Source of the DNA: an uncultured Actinomycetes bacterium
GTDB lineage: Bacteria; Actinomycetota; Thermoleophilia; Solirubrobacterales; Solirubrobacteraceae
Direction: 5' to 3'
Assembly (NCBI GenBank): GCA_937888775.1
Contig: CALAQT010000140.1
Location: forward strand, 1-25,021
Length of the DNA: 25,021 nt
Below the pieces are notes generated by a model, which saw only the letters and a program-made list of their open reading frames with translations, made no database searches and was not told the DNA's origin. Positions 1 through 7,326 of the stretch are shown piece after piece (position 1 is the first letter of the stretch; every line of letters starts with the position of its first letter). The position numbers were made by a program, and so were the translations under genes.

Positions 1-4
1 ACCC

Positions 5-30
5 GAATCCCGCGCCACCACGCGGGATTC
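5..30. terminator. Strong hairpin at left edge, possible terminator
   Basis: A perfect 10-base inverted repeat (GAATCCCGCG at 5-14 and CGCGGGATTC at 21-30) encloses a 6-base loop. No clear T-tract follows on either strand. It probably ends a transcript entering from the left or the fmdB transcript from the right. The bases from 31 to 134 hold nothing I can identify. Confidence 0.45.
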
Positions 31-134
31 AACCTTTCAAATGCGAAAACTTCCGGCTAGCGGCTTGACGCCCGCCCAAACCGCACTCGTAGCTTCGGCC
101 GACACCCCGAATTAGGGCGCGACCACTCGACCAC

Positions 135-548
<414 letters not shown>

Positions 549-558
549 CGGTTCGTCG

Positions 559-564
559 ATTATA
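559..564 (-). promoter_or_regulatory. fmdB -10 element (TATAAT)
   Basis: A consensus TATAAT on the minus strand ends 10 bases before the ATG at 548. The predicted transcription start lies about 4 bases from the start codon, so the mRNA would be leaderless or nearly so. The -35 position (about 582-587) is poor and lies within the CIRCE dyad. Confidence 0.65.
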
Positions 565-574
565 ACCAAGTGCC

Positions 575-601
575 TTGGCACTCTCGCCACCAGAGTGCCA
601 A
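575..601. promoter_or_regulatory. CIRCE-like HrcA operator
   Basis: The sequence reads TTGGCACTC, nine bases, GAGTGCCAA: a perfect 9-base dyad with the 9-base spacing of CIRCE (consensus TTAGCACTC-N9-GAGTGCTAA). It differs only by one symmetric A-to-G/T-to-C pair. It covers roughly -23 to -49 of the predicted fmdB promoter, where a bound HrcA would block RNA polymerase. It also lies upstream of glycyl-tRNA synthetase, but 27 bases before that gene's putative -10. No hrcA, dnaK or groEL gene is in the window. Confidence 0.75.
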
Positions 602-627
602 GAAGGGCGCGATACCCGGCCTACCTC

Positions 628-633
628 TAGCAT
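628..633 (+). promoter_or_regulatory. Putative glyQS -10 element (TAGCAT)
   Basis: TAGCAT ends 10 bases before the ATG at 644, with no Shine-Dalgarno between them. This arrangement implies a leaderless transcript and favours 644 over 665 as the start. No convincing -35 is visible. Confidence 0.45.
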
Positions 634-643
634 CCTGCGCTCG

Positions 644-2008
644 ATGCCCGCCGACGTCGTCACCATGGACAAGATCGTGTCGCTGTGCAAACGGCGCGGC
701 TTCGTGTTTCAGAGCAGTGAGATCTACGGGGGTATCGGGTCCAGCTACGACTACGGCCACTACGGCGTGCTGCTGAAGAACAACGTCAAAGGTCAGTGGT
801 GGCGGGCGATGCTGCAGGAGCGCGACGACATCGTCGCGCTGGATTCGGCGATCATCCAGCACCCGACCACCTGGAAGGCGAGCGGGCACCTGGCCGGTTT
901 CACCGATCCGCTGGTGGACTGCCGCACGTGCAAGCTGCGCTTCCGCGCCGACAAGCTGGAGGACGCGCGGTGCGGGCGCAAGCCCTCCAAGCATCCCGGC
1001 GAGACGCCTGACTGCGACCTGACCGACGCGCGGGATTTCAACCTGATGTTCGAGACGACCGTGGGGGCGGTCAAGGAGGAGGGCTCGATCGTCTACCTGC
1101 GGCCGGAGACCGCGCAGGGGATCTTCCTGAACTTCAAGCACTACCTGCAGTTCTCACGCAAGCGACCCCCGTTCGGGATCGCGCAGATCGGCAAGAGTTT
1201 TCGCAACGAGATCACGCCGGGGAACTTCATCTTCCGCACCCGGGAATTCGAGCAGATGGAGATGGAGTATTTCGTGCCACCGGAGGAGGCCCAACGGTGG
1301 TTTGACCACTGGCTGGAGCAGCGGCACGACTGGTACCTGCGGCTCGGCATCCGCCCGGACCATCTGCGCCTGCGTGCTCACGATCGGCACGAGCTGTCCC
1401 ATTACTCCAGCGCCACAAGCGACATCGAGTACCTGTTCCCGATCGGCTGGCAGGAACTGGAGGGAATCGCCAATCGCGGCGACTTCGATCTCAGCAAACA
1501 CGCCGAGCATTCCGGGCAGAAGCTCGAGTACGTCGATTCCGCCACCGGCCGACGCTACGTACCGCATGTGATCGAGCCTGCCGCCGGCGCGGATCGGGCG
1601 ACGTTGGCGTTCCTGGTCGACGCCTACGACGAGGATGAGATCGAGGGCGAGACCCGCACCGTGCTGCGGCTGCACCCGCAGCTAGCGCCGGTCAAGGTCG
1701 CGGTGCTACCGCTGGTGCGAAAGGACGGGCAGCCTGAGCTCGCCCGGGAGGTCTACCGCCGGCTGCGTGAGCACCTTCAGGCCGAATACGATGAGGGCGG
1801 GGCGATCGGACGGCGTTACCGCCGCCAGGACGAGATCGGCACGCCGTGGGCGGTCACGATCGATCATCAGTCGCTCCAGGATCAGACCGTCACGCTGCGC
1901 GATCGCGACACGCTCACCCAGTCCCGCGTCTCGATCGACGTGCTCGGCGACGAGCTTGACCGCCGGTTGCGGGCCGCGTGGCGCTCGCCGAAGCTCAGCA
2001 TCGCCTGA
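644..2008 (+). CDS. glyQS: Glycyl-tRNA synthetase, single-chain alpha2 type
   Basis: This is a class II aminoacyl-tRNA synthetase that charges tRNA-Gly with glycine in the cytoplasm. The 454-residue protein has the eukaryote/archaea-like homodimeric form. KIVSLCKRRGFVF leads into SSEIYGG and YDYGHYG near residues 24-41. A zinc-type Cys set follows (C93, C96, C110, C124). YLRPETAQGIF is at 151-161, FRNEITP after it and REFEQMEMEYF near 200-210. The C-terminal GTPWAVTID and TVTLRDRDT segments (about 405-435) belong to class II motif 3 and the anticodon-binding region. Start candidates are ATG 644 and ATG 665; I chose 644 because a -10-like hexamer lies 10 bases upstream, although 665 begins directly at MDKIVS. 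It is divergent from fmdB and monocistronic, as no gene follows within 128 bases. Confidence 0.96.
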   Translation: MPADVVTMDKIVSLCKRRGFVFQSSEIYGGIGSSYDYGHYGVLLKNNVKGQWWRAMLQERDDIVALDSAIIQHPTTWKASGHLAGFTDPLVDCRTCKLRFRADKLEDARCGRKPSKHPGETPDCDLTDARDFNLMFETTVGAVKEEGSIVYLRPETAQGIFLNFKHYLQFSRKRPPFGIAQIGKSFRNEITPGNFIFRTREFEQMEMEYFVPPEEAQRWFDHWLEQRHDWYLRLGIRPDHLRLRAHDRHELSHYSSATSDIEYLFPIGWQELEGIANRGDFDLSKHAEHSGQKLEYVDSATGRRYVPHVIEPAAGADRATLAFLVDAYDEDEIEGETRTVLRLHPQLAPVKVAVLPLVRKDGQPELAREVYRRLREHLQAEYDEGGAIGRRYRRQDEIGTPWAVTIDHQSLQDQTVTLRDRDTLTQSRVSIDVLGDELDRRLRAAWRSPKLSIA

Positions 2009-2136
2009 GCGTTGGCGCACGGGTGTGATCGCCTGAGAGTCGGCGCCCTGTCGTAAGCCGCCGCCTGAGCTTGGGTTAGCGCTTTCTCACGATTCGTTTA
2101 GCGCCGTCTAGGTGGCGCCGCCCAGACTGTCGGGCT

Positions 2137-2439
2137 ATGACCCCGCATTCCATGAACGCGCGCGACGCCGGCCTGAGACTGATCAGCCGCATCAACCGCT
2201 GGCTGATCACCGGCGCCGTGGCGCTGACCGGCATGATCGCGCTCGTCACCGAGCACGCGTTTCAAGCTGCTCACCCGGCGGCGAGCGCCGTGAACTCCTC
2301 GGCCAGCAGCGCCGTCGCCCCGCAGCCATCAGGTGGCGACGACGGCTCTAGTAGCGGCAGCGGCCTGCAGCAACCCGCTCAGGCTCCCGCGCCAGCGCCC
2401 GCGGCGCCCAGCGCGCCCGTCGTCTCCGGCGGCTCCTAG
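2137..2439 (+). CDS. Small single-pass membrane or exported protein, unrecognised
   Basis: The 100-residue product has a basic N-terminus, one hydrophobic segment (about residues 23-41, WLITGAVALTGMIALVTEH) and then an Ala/Pro/Ser/Gly-rich tail with no fold signal. The segment could be a signal anchor, leaving a disordered tail outside the cell. It lies 10 bases upstream of the ferric-reductase-like gene and probably shares its transcript, so it may be an accessory subunit of that haem protein; this rests on position alone. The start is uncertain: ATG 2137 and ATG 2152 are both possible. A TATGAC hexamer ends 10 bases before 2152, which would suit a leaderless start there. No Shine-Dalgarno precedes either. 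Confidence 0.7.
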   Translation: MTPHSMNARDAGLRLISRINRWLITGAVALTGMIALVTEHAFQAAHPAASAVNSSASSAVAPQPSGGDDGSSSGSGLQQPAQAPAPAPAAPSAPVVSGGS

Positions 2440-2449
2440 TTCGTTTGCC

Positions 2450-3574
2450 ATGAGCGCCGTAGCCGTAGTTTCGACGAGCCCGTCCGCTTTCTGGTACCTG
2501 ACGCGCGGTACCGGAACACTGGCGCTGTTTCTGCTCACGCTCAGCGTGGCGCTCGGCGTCGCCAACGCCAGGCGGGTGCGCACCGACGCCGTGCCCCGAT
2601 TTGTCATCGATGCGGTGCACCGCAATGCATCGTTGCTGGCGATGGCCTTCCTGTTCGTGCACATCGCCACGGCGATGCTGGACGGCTACGCGCCGATTCG
2701 CCTGGTCGACGTCGTGATCCCCTTCGGCGCCGCCTATCGCCCGCTTTGGTTGGGCCTGGGCGCGGTGGGGTTTGACCTGATGATCGCGGTTGCGCTCACG
2801 AGCGTGCTGCGCCGCCGGCTTGGCTACGGCGCGTGGCGCGCAACGCATTGGGCGGCCTACGTCAGCTGGCCCGTGGCACTGCTGCACGGCCTCGGAACGG
2901 GCAGCGACGCGAAGGCTCACTGGATGCTGGCGGTCACAGGTCTCTGCGTGATCATCGTGATCGTCGCCGTCGTCGCCCGCGCCGTCGCAGGCTGGCCGGA
3001 CCACCTCGGCGCGCGGCTCACCGCGCTCGCCGCCTCGGCACTGGTCCCGATCGGTCTGCTGGCCTGGCTGCCGAGCGGCCCGCTGGCGGCCGGATGGGCC
3101 GCGCGCGCCGGCACGCCCAAATCGCTGCTGGCTCACGCGCAGCCCGCCGCAACGCAAGATTCCGCCCACGCGGGCGCAACCACGACACCGGCCAGCCTCC
3201 AGGCGTCCTCGACGCGGTTCACCGCAAATGTCAGCGGCACGATGCGCCAGGGCCAGAGAGCCGACGGCTCCGCCGAAGTGGACATCACGCTGAGCGCCGG
3301 CGCGCAGCGGCTGAGCGCGCTTGACATCCGGCTGATCGGACCGCCGCTGCCGGGCGGTGGAATTCAGATGCAGACCAGCGAGGTCACACTCGGGACCGGC
3401 GCTGATCCCACGGCCTACCGCGGCAAGGTGGTGGCGCTGGACGGCAGCAACATCGCCGCACTGGTGCGTGACAGTCGGGGTCGCTCGCTCCGGCTGGTGG
3501 CGAGGCTGGTGCTCGACCCATCAACCGGAAACGCCACCGGTACGCTGAGCGCCGGCCCATCCACCGGCGAGTGA
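2450..3574 (+). CDS. Ferric-reductase-like haem membrane protein with C-terminal extracytoplasmic domain
   Basis: This 374-residue protein carries a ferric-reductase-like transmembrane domain (PF01794 type). There are about six hydrophobic helices between residues 12 and 232. Two His pairs, H57/H71 in one helix and H133/H146 in another, are spaced as expected for bis-His haem b ligands across the membrane. After residue about 240 come an Ala/Thr-rich linker and a beta-rich domain of about 100 residues (AEVDITLSAGAQRLSALDIRL and onward) that I do not recognise. No FAD or NAD(P)-binding reductase module follows, so electrons must come from a partner. The ATG at 2450 was chosen because the longer frame runs back into the upstream gene. 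Its stop overlaps the next gene's ATG by one base (TGATG), so translation is probably coupled. The family is likely; the substrate is unknown. Confidence 0.8.
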   Translation: MSAVAVVSTSPSAFWYLTRGTGTLALFLLTLSVALGVANARRVRTDAVPRFVIDAVHRNASLLAMAFLFVHIATAMLDGYAPIRLVDVVIPFGAAYRPLWLGLGAVGFDLMIAVALTSVLRRRLGYGAWRATHWAAYVSWPVALLHGLGTGSDAKAHWMLAVTGLCVIIVIVAVVARAVAGWPDHLGARLTALAASALVPIGLLAWLPSGPLAAGWAARAGTPKSLLAHAQPAATQDSAHAGATTTPASLQASSTRFTANVSGTMRQGQRADGSAEVDITLSAGAQRLSALDIRLIGPPLPGGGIQMQTSEVTLGTGADPTAYRGKVVALDGSNIAALVRDSRGRSLRLVARLVLDPSTGNATGTLSAGPSTGE

Positions 3575-4551
3575 TGCCCAGGGTCAGGGCTCTGGTCGCG
3601 CTGAGCGCCAGCGCGATCTTGACGCTGGCGCTCGCGGCCTGTGGAAGCAGTGCGAGTTCGACCGCCGCGGCGGGTCATTCGGCTTCCCCGCACCAAGCGA
3701 CGGGCACCCGGCACCGCGCGCGCCCCCGGCAGGACCCCCCGAAGCCGTCCTATCCGTCCTATCCGAGTCTGCTCAGCGCCGCGACGGGGTCGCTACCCGC
3801 ACCGTTCGTCCCGGCGGTTCGCTGGCGTGGACAGACGGCGGTCTGGATCGCCCGCTCGCAGTCAGGCATCGGGCTGCTGTCGTTCAACCAGAGACTGGTG
3901 GGGCTCAGGCTTCACTCGGGAACGGTTGACGCGGGCTCCACCGGCTGGCGTCTGGGGCCTGAGGTGCGCGGCCTGGAGCGACAGCGGCTCGTCGCCGCGT
4001 TCAACGGCGGGTTCAAGCTCGCTACCGGAGCCGGAGGCTTTCAGTCCTACGGTCGCGTGGCGGCGCCCCTGCAGACCGGGCTCGGCTCGGTGGTGACCTA
4101 CACGGACGGATACACGGACATCGGTTCCTGGCAGCACGAAGTCCCCGCACCCGGACGAGGGATCGCCTCGGTGCGCCAGAACCTAACGCTGCTGATCGAT
4201 CACGGCGCCGCCGCCTCGTCGGTTGGCTGCGACAGCTGCTGGGGAGCGACGCTGGGAGGCGTGAGCGACCCGGCGCGTTCGGCGCTGGGGATCACGGCAG
4301 ATGGGCGCCTGGTGTGGGCGGGCGGCGGGCATCTGACCGTCGCCGCGCTGGCCAATGCGCTGCTGGGGGCCCGGGTCGTGCGCGCAGTCGAGCTCGACAT
4401 CAACCCGGAATGGGTTGCCGGTTACCTCTACGGCCATCGCGGTGGTCTCGGGCCGCTGGCGCCGGTGCCGATCGCCCCCGGCCAAGTCGGCGTGCCCGGC
4501 ACGTTCCTGATCCCCTATAGCCGGGATTTCTTCACGGTAGTCGGGCGCTGA
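3574..4551 (+). CDS. Lipoprotein with phosphodiester glycosidase (NAGPA) domain, copy 1
   Basis: The 325-residue product has a lipoprotein signal peptide with lipobox LAAC and Cys23 as lipidated residue, then a Ser/Pro-rich linker to about residue 70. The rest matches the NAGPA/DUF2233 family, named for the mammalian enzyme that removes GlcNAc from phosphodiesters. Family-like blocks are FNGGFKL (143-149), RQNLTLLIDHG, WGATLGG and ELDIN (273-277). The protein should sit on the outer face of the membrane. A Cys pair (GCDSCW) could form a disulfide. A GTG at 3571 lies directly before the ATG; I use the ATG, which overlaps the upstream stop. A second copy lies at 9895-11091. The natural substrate is not shown; a sugar-1-phosphate diester of the envelope is a reasonable inference. 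Confidence 0.87.
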   Translation: MPRVRALVALSASAILTLALAACGSSASSTAAAGHSASPHQATGTRHRARPRQDPPKPSYPSYPSLLSAATGSLPAPFVPAVRWRGQTAVWIARSQSGIGLLSFNQRLVGLRLHSGTVDAGSTGWRLGPEVRGLERQRLVAAFNGGFKLATGAGGFQSYGRVAAPLQTGLGSVVTYTDGYTDIGSWQHEVPAPGRGIASVRQNLTLLIDHGAAASSVGCDSCWGATLGGVSDPARSALGITADGRLVWAGGGHLTVAALANALLGARVVRAVELDINPEWVAGYLYGHRGGLGPLAPVPIAPGQVGVPGTFLIPYSRDFFTVVGR

Positions 4552-4611
4552 GTGCTTCCCGCCATAAGTACGGTCCCGCCGAGAGTGGTAGCTGGCGGAT
4601 GCCTGGCGCCG

Positions 4612-4701
4612 GCGCCTCAGACGGTGCGGCGAGGCGAGGCGATGAAACGCCGGTCTCGCGCCTCAGACGGTGACCGCCAGCGGCGATGAAGCGCCGGCCA
4701 G
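4612..4701. repeat. Imperfect tandem duplication at the 3' end of the amidase gene
   Basis: GCGCCTCAGACGGTG occurs exactly at 4612-4626 and 4658-4672, 46 bases apart. Each copy is followed by a related stretch ending gcgatgaaacgccgg or gcgatgaagcgccgg. The right copy contains the amidase stop codon and its last dozen codons; the left copy lies outside the gene. The last part of the gene was therefore duplicated downstream and has drifted. Confidence 0.8.
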
Positions 4702-6318
4702 ATTCTGCGCGTCGGCTCGGGTGCGCGCGACCACGGTGTAGCGGCCGGCCCGCTTGAGACCAAGCTTCTGCGAGAACCGTCCGTTGCTGGCAAGCACGCG
4801 CTTTGACGCGAGCAGGCGCCGATGCCGGCCGGAGAGTTGGTAGACGTCGACCCAGACGGTGCGCTTGTTTGGGCGGACGGTACCCGCCACCCGTAACGGC
4901 GACTGGGACTCCAGGCTCAGCGTGAGCACGGGCGTAACCCCTACCAGCGCCACGTCAGATACGGCCGCCGGCGCGGCGCGGTGCAGAACGCGCAGGGTCG
5001 CATTGGCTGACAGCGGCAACGACGCGCTCCACGATCCGTCAGCGGCGGTGACGAACGTCGTCACGGTCGATGCAGTACCTGCCTTCAGCTGCTGGAGCTC
5101 GAGCGGAGCACCGGCGAGCGGCGCGCCGGTGAGCAGCGCCAAGCTTCCTGACAGCTGCACCGTGGTCCCGGCGTTGACAACGCCACTGGCGGTCACGAGC
5201 GTCAGCGCGGCGGGCGACACGGCGAGACCTGTGACCACCGGGCGGATCGAGGGCAGGCGGGCGTAGAAGGCGTTGCCCGGACAGTCGGTTAGATCGCCGT
5301 CGCGATGCCCGGCGATCCGCGGCAGCGACACGTGCGCACCCGGCTTGAACGGCGTGTAGAAAGCGGCAGCGGGATCGACCTCGACGGTCACCCTCCCCTG
5401 CGAAGGCACCCCGTGAAGCGACAGCTTCCATGCCAGCAGGAGCTCCAACGCCTGGACCGCCGGCCGCGGTGGGACGACGTCCATGAAGGTCCCGAGCACC
5501 GCGACACCGGTGGAGGCGAGGTTGTAGCCGCCGGCGTGGGCGCCGATGACCGGCTCGTCCACGCCACCGGCCCGTCCCTCCCAAGTGCGCCCCATCGCGT
5601 CGATCAGGAAGTTGTAAGCGATGTCGTTGTAGCCGCGCACGTAGCGGTGGTAGTCGAAGATCGCCAGCAGCATCGCGGGAACCTCGGCGGCGCTGTATCC
5701 GTTCGAGCCGTCGGTGTGATGCACGAACGCGAGCTTGACGGCTCCATAGGAGGCCGGCACCGCGGGCGGTGCCTGGCCACGCGCCCACGCGTTACGAGCG
5801 ATTATCGGCGGCTGGCCGGGCCCAGCGTCGAGCACGGGCTGGGCGAGCGGCGGGCCGGCCGCCGACGCCGACAGCGAGCCACCGGCAGGGGCGGACACGA
5901 AATGGATTCTCACCCCGCGCAGCGAATGGGAGCTTCGCAGCTGGACGAAATCCGCCTGACCGCTCCATACCGGCTCGCCGAACAACTTCACCGGTCCCGT
6001 GCGGAAATCCGGATCGTGGCCCTGTACCGACGCGGCGACCCAGCGGCTCCACGCAGCACCCCGGGCCCGGGTGCGCAGCTCGATCACGGGGCGGGCCGGC
6101 GCTAGCCACTCGACGCCGACGAGCGCAAAACGCTGCGGCGCGGAGATCGCCTCCGACTCGCCGTCCAGCGTGCCGATCCAGCGGCTGGCGGGTCGCCGTC
6201 GATCGATCGCCGCTGCCAGACTCGCCGCCGGCGCCAGCAGCGAGGCAGCCCCCACCGCGACGCCGCTGCCCAGAACCGAGCGCCGCGTCAACCCCGGCGG
6301 GCGCGAGGAATCACTCAC
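4663..6318 (-). CDS. Tat-exported N-acetylmuramoyl-L-alanine amidase (PGRP/Amidase_2) with Ig-like tail
   Basis: This 551-residue protein probably cleaves the MurNAc-L-Ala bond of peptidoglycan outside the cell. It opens with a Tat signal (TRRSVLG, R12/R13, hydrophobic run, AxA-like site near 36). Residues about 40-165 form an N-terminal beta-rich region. The PGRP/T7-lysozyme-like domain spans about 170-360: HHTDG (H200/H201), NDIAYNFLID with Y235, WEGR, GAHAGGYN, and GHRDGDLTDCPG with H338 and C346. The H338-C346 spacing equals that of the T7 lysozyme zinc ligands. Two Ig-like modules (about 362-551) end the protein and may bind wall polymer. The GTG start at 6318 overlaps the stop of the upstream small membrane gene (GTGA). 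It is the last gene of the ubiA-dprE1-dprE2 operon, which links it to envelope assembly. Confidence 0.92.
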   Translation of the reverse strand: MSDSSRPPGLTRRSVLGSGVAVGAASLLAPAASLAAAIDRRRPASRWIGTLDGESEAISAPQRFALVGVEWLAPARPVIELRTRARGAAWSRWVAASVQGHDPDFRTGPVKLFGEPVWSGQADFVQLRSSHSLRGVRIHFVSAPAGGSLSASAAGPPLAQPVLDAGPGQPPIIARNAWARGQAPPAVPASYGAVKLAFVHHTDGSNGYSAAEVPAMLLAIFDYHRYVRGYNDIAYNFLIDAMGRTWEGRAGGVDEPVIGAHAGGYNLASTGVAVLGTFMDVVPPRPAVQALELLLAWKLSLHGVPSQGRVTVEVDPAAAFYTPFKPGAHVSLPRIAGHRDGDLTDCPGNAFYARLPSIRPVVTGLAVSPAALTLVTASGVVNAGTTVQLSGSLALLTGAPLAGAPLELQQLKAGTASTVTTFVTAADGSWSASLPLSANATLRVLHRAAPAAVSDVALVGVTPVLTLSLESQSPLRVAGTVRPNKRTVWVDVYQLSGRHRRLLASKRVLASNGRFSQKLGLKRAGRYTVVARTRADAQNLAGASSPLAVTV

Positions 6319-6545
6319 CGCGAGCGGCCGGTCCGCCGTGTTTGGGGTGCTGAGCTCCGACGCTGTGGAGCGCGGCGTCGGCCCGCGCGGACCTGCCTGG
6401 CGTCGAGCAGGAAACTGACGCCACAGATGACTATCACGAGGATCGCGAGCATGGCCACGATCGCCAGACCGGGCGCAAGGATCAGCACCAGTGCCGCCAG
6501 CACCACGGCGATGGCGGCGTCGGCAACCAGCGTATTGCGTCTCAC
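6315..6545 (-). CDS. Small membrane protein in the DPA operon, unrecognised
   Basis: The 76-residue product has two adjacent hydrophobic stretches (about residues 8-30 and 32-46) followed by a very basic tail with many Arg. That layout suggests a hairpin in the membrane with a cytoplasmic basic tail by the positive-inside rule. The GTG start at 6545 overlaps the stop of a 10-codon mini-ORF, and its TGA overlaps the amidase GTG start, so it is embedded in a chain of coupled starts. I recognise no family. Its place between DprE2 and an exported amidase suggests a membrane role in envelope synthesis; this is inference from position. Confidence 0.75.
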   Translation of the reverse strand: MRRNTLVADAAIAVVLAALVLILAPGLAIVAMLAILVIVICGVSFLLDARQVRAGRRRAPQRRSSAPQTRRTGRSR

Positions 6546-6574
6546 AACGGGATCCTGAGCTTGGTGTGAGTCAT
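6542..6574 (-). CDS. Ten-codon mini-ORF bridging dprE2 and the next gene
   Basis: ATG at 6574 overlaps the dprE2 stop as ATGA. The frame encodes MTHTKLRIPL and ends in TGA at 6542-6544, which overlaps the GTG of the next gene. It exactly fills the gap between the two genes and could carry ribosomes across it. Its last 12 bases resemble the end of dprE2 (9 of 12 identical), so it may also be a remnant of a 3'-end duplication. Expression is not shown. Confidence 0.35.
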   Translation of the reverse strand: MTHTKLRIPL

Positions 6575-7326
6575 AGCGGGAGCCTCCGGTAGAGCCACCG
6601 GGGAAGGTGGCGGAGTACAGCGAACAGATAGCGCAGCCGGGACGGCACCCAGATCGTGTGCGCGCGCCGATCCAGGGCCGCCACCGTTGCCTGGGCGACC
6701 GCCTCAGGGGTCGTCGCCATCGGCGCCGGCTTCAGACCAGCGGTCATCCGGGTGCGGACGAACCCGGCTCGCACGACCAGCACCCGTACGCCGCTGCCGG
6801 CCAAAGCGTCGGCCAGGCCCTGAGCCAGCGAGTCCAGGCCGGCCTTGGCGGCACCATAGATCGCGTTGCCCGACCGGGGCCGCTCGGCGGCGACGCTTGA
6901 GAGCACGACCAGCGTCCCGTGACGCTGCTCGCGGAGACGGTGCAGGGCGTGCAGCAGCAGCGAACCGCAGCCGATGAAGTTGACCCGCATCACCTCAAGT
7001 GCCTGCTCGATCGGTGCGTCGAGCGCGGCCTGGGCACCGAGTACCCCCACCGCCAGCACAACCACGTCAAAACCACCGGTCGCATCAAACGCATGAGCCA
7101 GGGCGGCCTCGTGGCCGTCGAGGTCCTCGGCGTCGAGCGGGCCGACCTCCCCGCCTGAGCACCCGGAACGCTCGAGCTCTGCCAGGGCCGCGCCCAGCGC
7201 TTCCGGGTCGCGTCCGAGGAGAACCGGGCGCACCGAGCCCTGCAAGCCCAGCCGGCGCACGATTGCCAGGCCGATCTCGGAGGTGCCACCGAGCAGCAGC
7301 ACGCGCGTGGGCGCGGAAACGGTCAT
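6571..7326 (-). CDS. dprE2: Decaprenylphospho-beta-D-ribofuranose 2-epimerase subunit DprE2 (SDR reductase)
   Basis: DprE2 reduces the 2'-keto intermediate made by DprE1 to decaprenylphospho-arabinofuranose with NAD(P)H. The 251-residue protein is a short-chain dehydrogenase. LLLGGTSEIG near residues 10-19 is the nucleotide-binding motif in the exact form seen in mycobacterial DprE2. A Ser (LSSVAAE) and Y-x-x-x-K (AIYGAAKAG) form the active site. VRTRMTAGLK and the C-terminal VLRHLPRWLYRRLPL also match the mycobacterial pattern as I remember it. The ATG at 7326 overlaps the dprE1 stop (ATGA); a TTG two codons upstream is less likely. DprE1 and DprE2 act as a pair, and adjacency supports this. 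Length fits the family. Confidence 0.92.
   Translation of the reverse strand: MTVSAPTRVLLLGGTSEIGLAIVRRLGLQGSVRPVLLGRDPEALGAALAELERSGCSGGEVGPLDAEDLDGHEAALAHAFDATGGFDVVVLAVGVLGAQAALDAPIEQALEVMRVNFIGCGSLLLHALHRLREQRHGTLVVLSSVAAERPRSGNAIYGAAKAGLDSLAQGLADALAGSGVRVLVVRAGFVRTRMTAGLKPAPMATTPEAVAQATVAALDRRAHTIWVPSRLRYLFAVLRHLPRWLYRRLPL

Noticed and set aside
5305..6105. 266-residue open frame antisense to the amidase
   Set aside because: The opposite strand carries clear PGRP zinc and catalytic motifs; no motif supports this frame.
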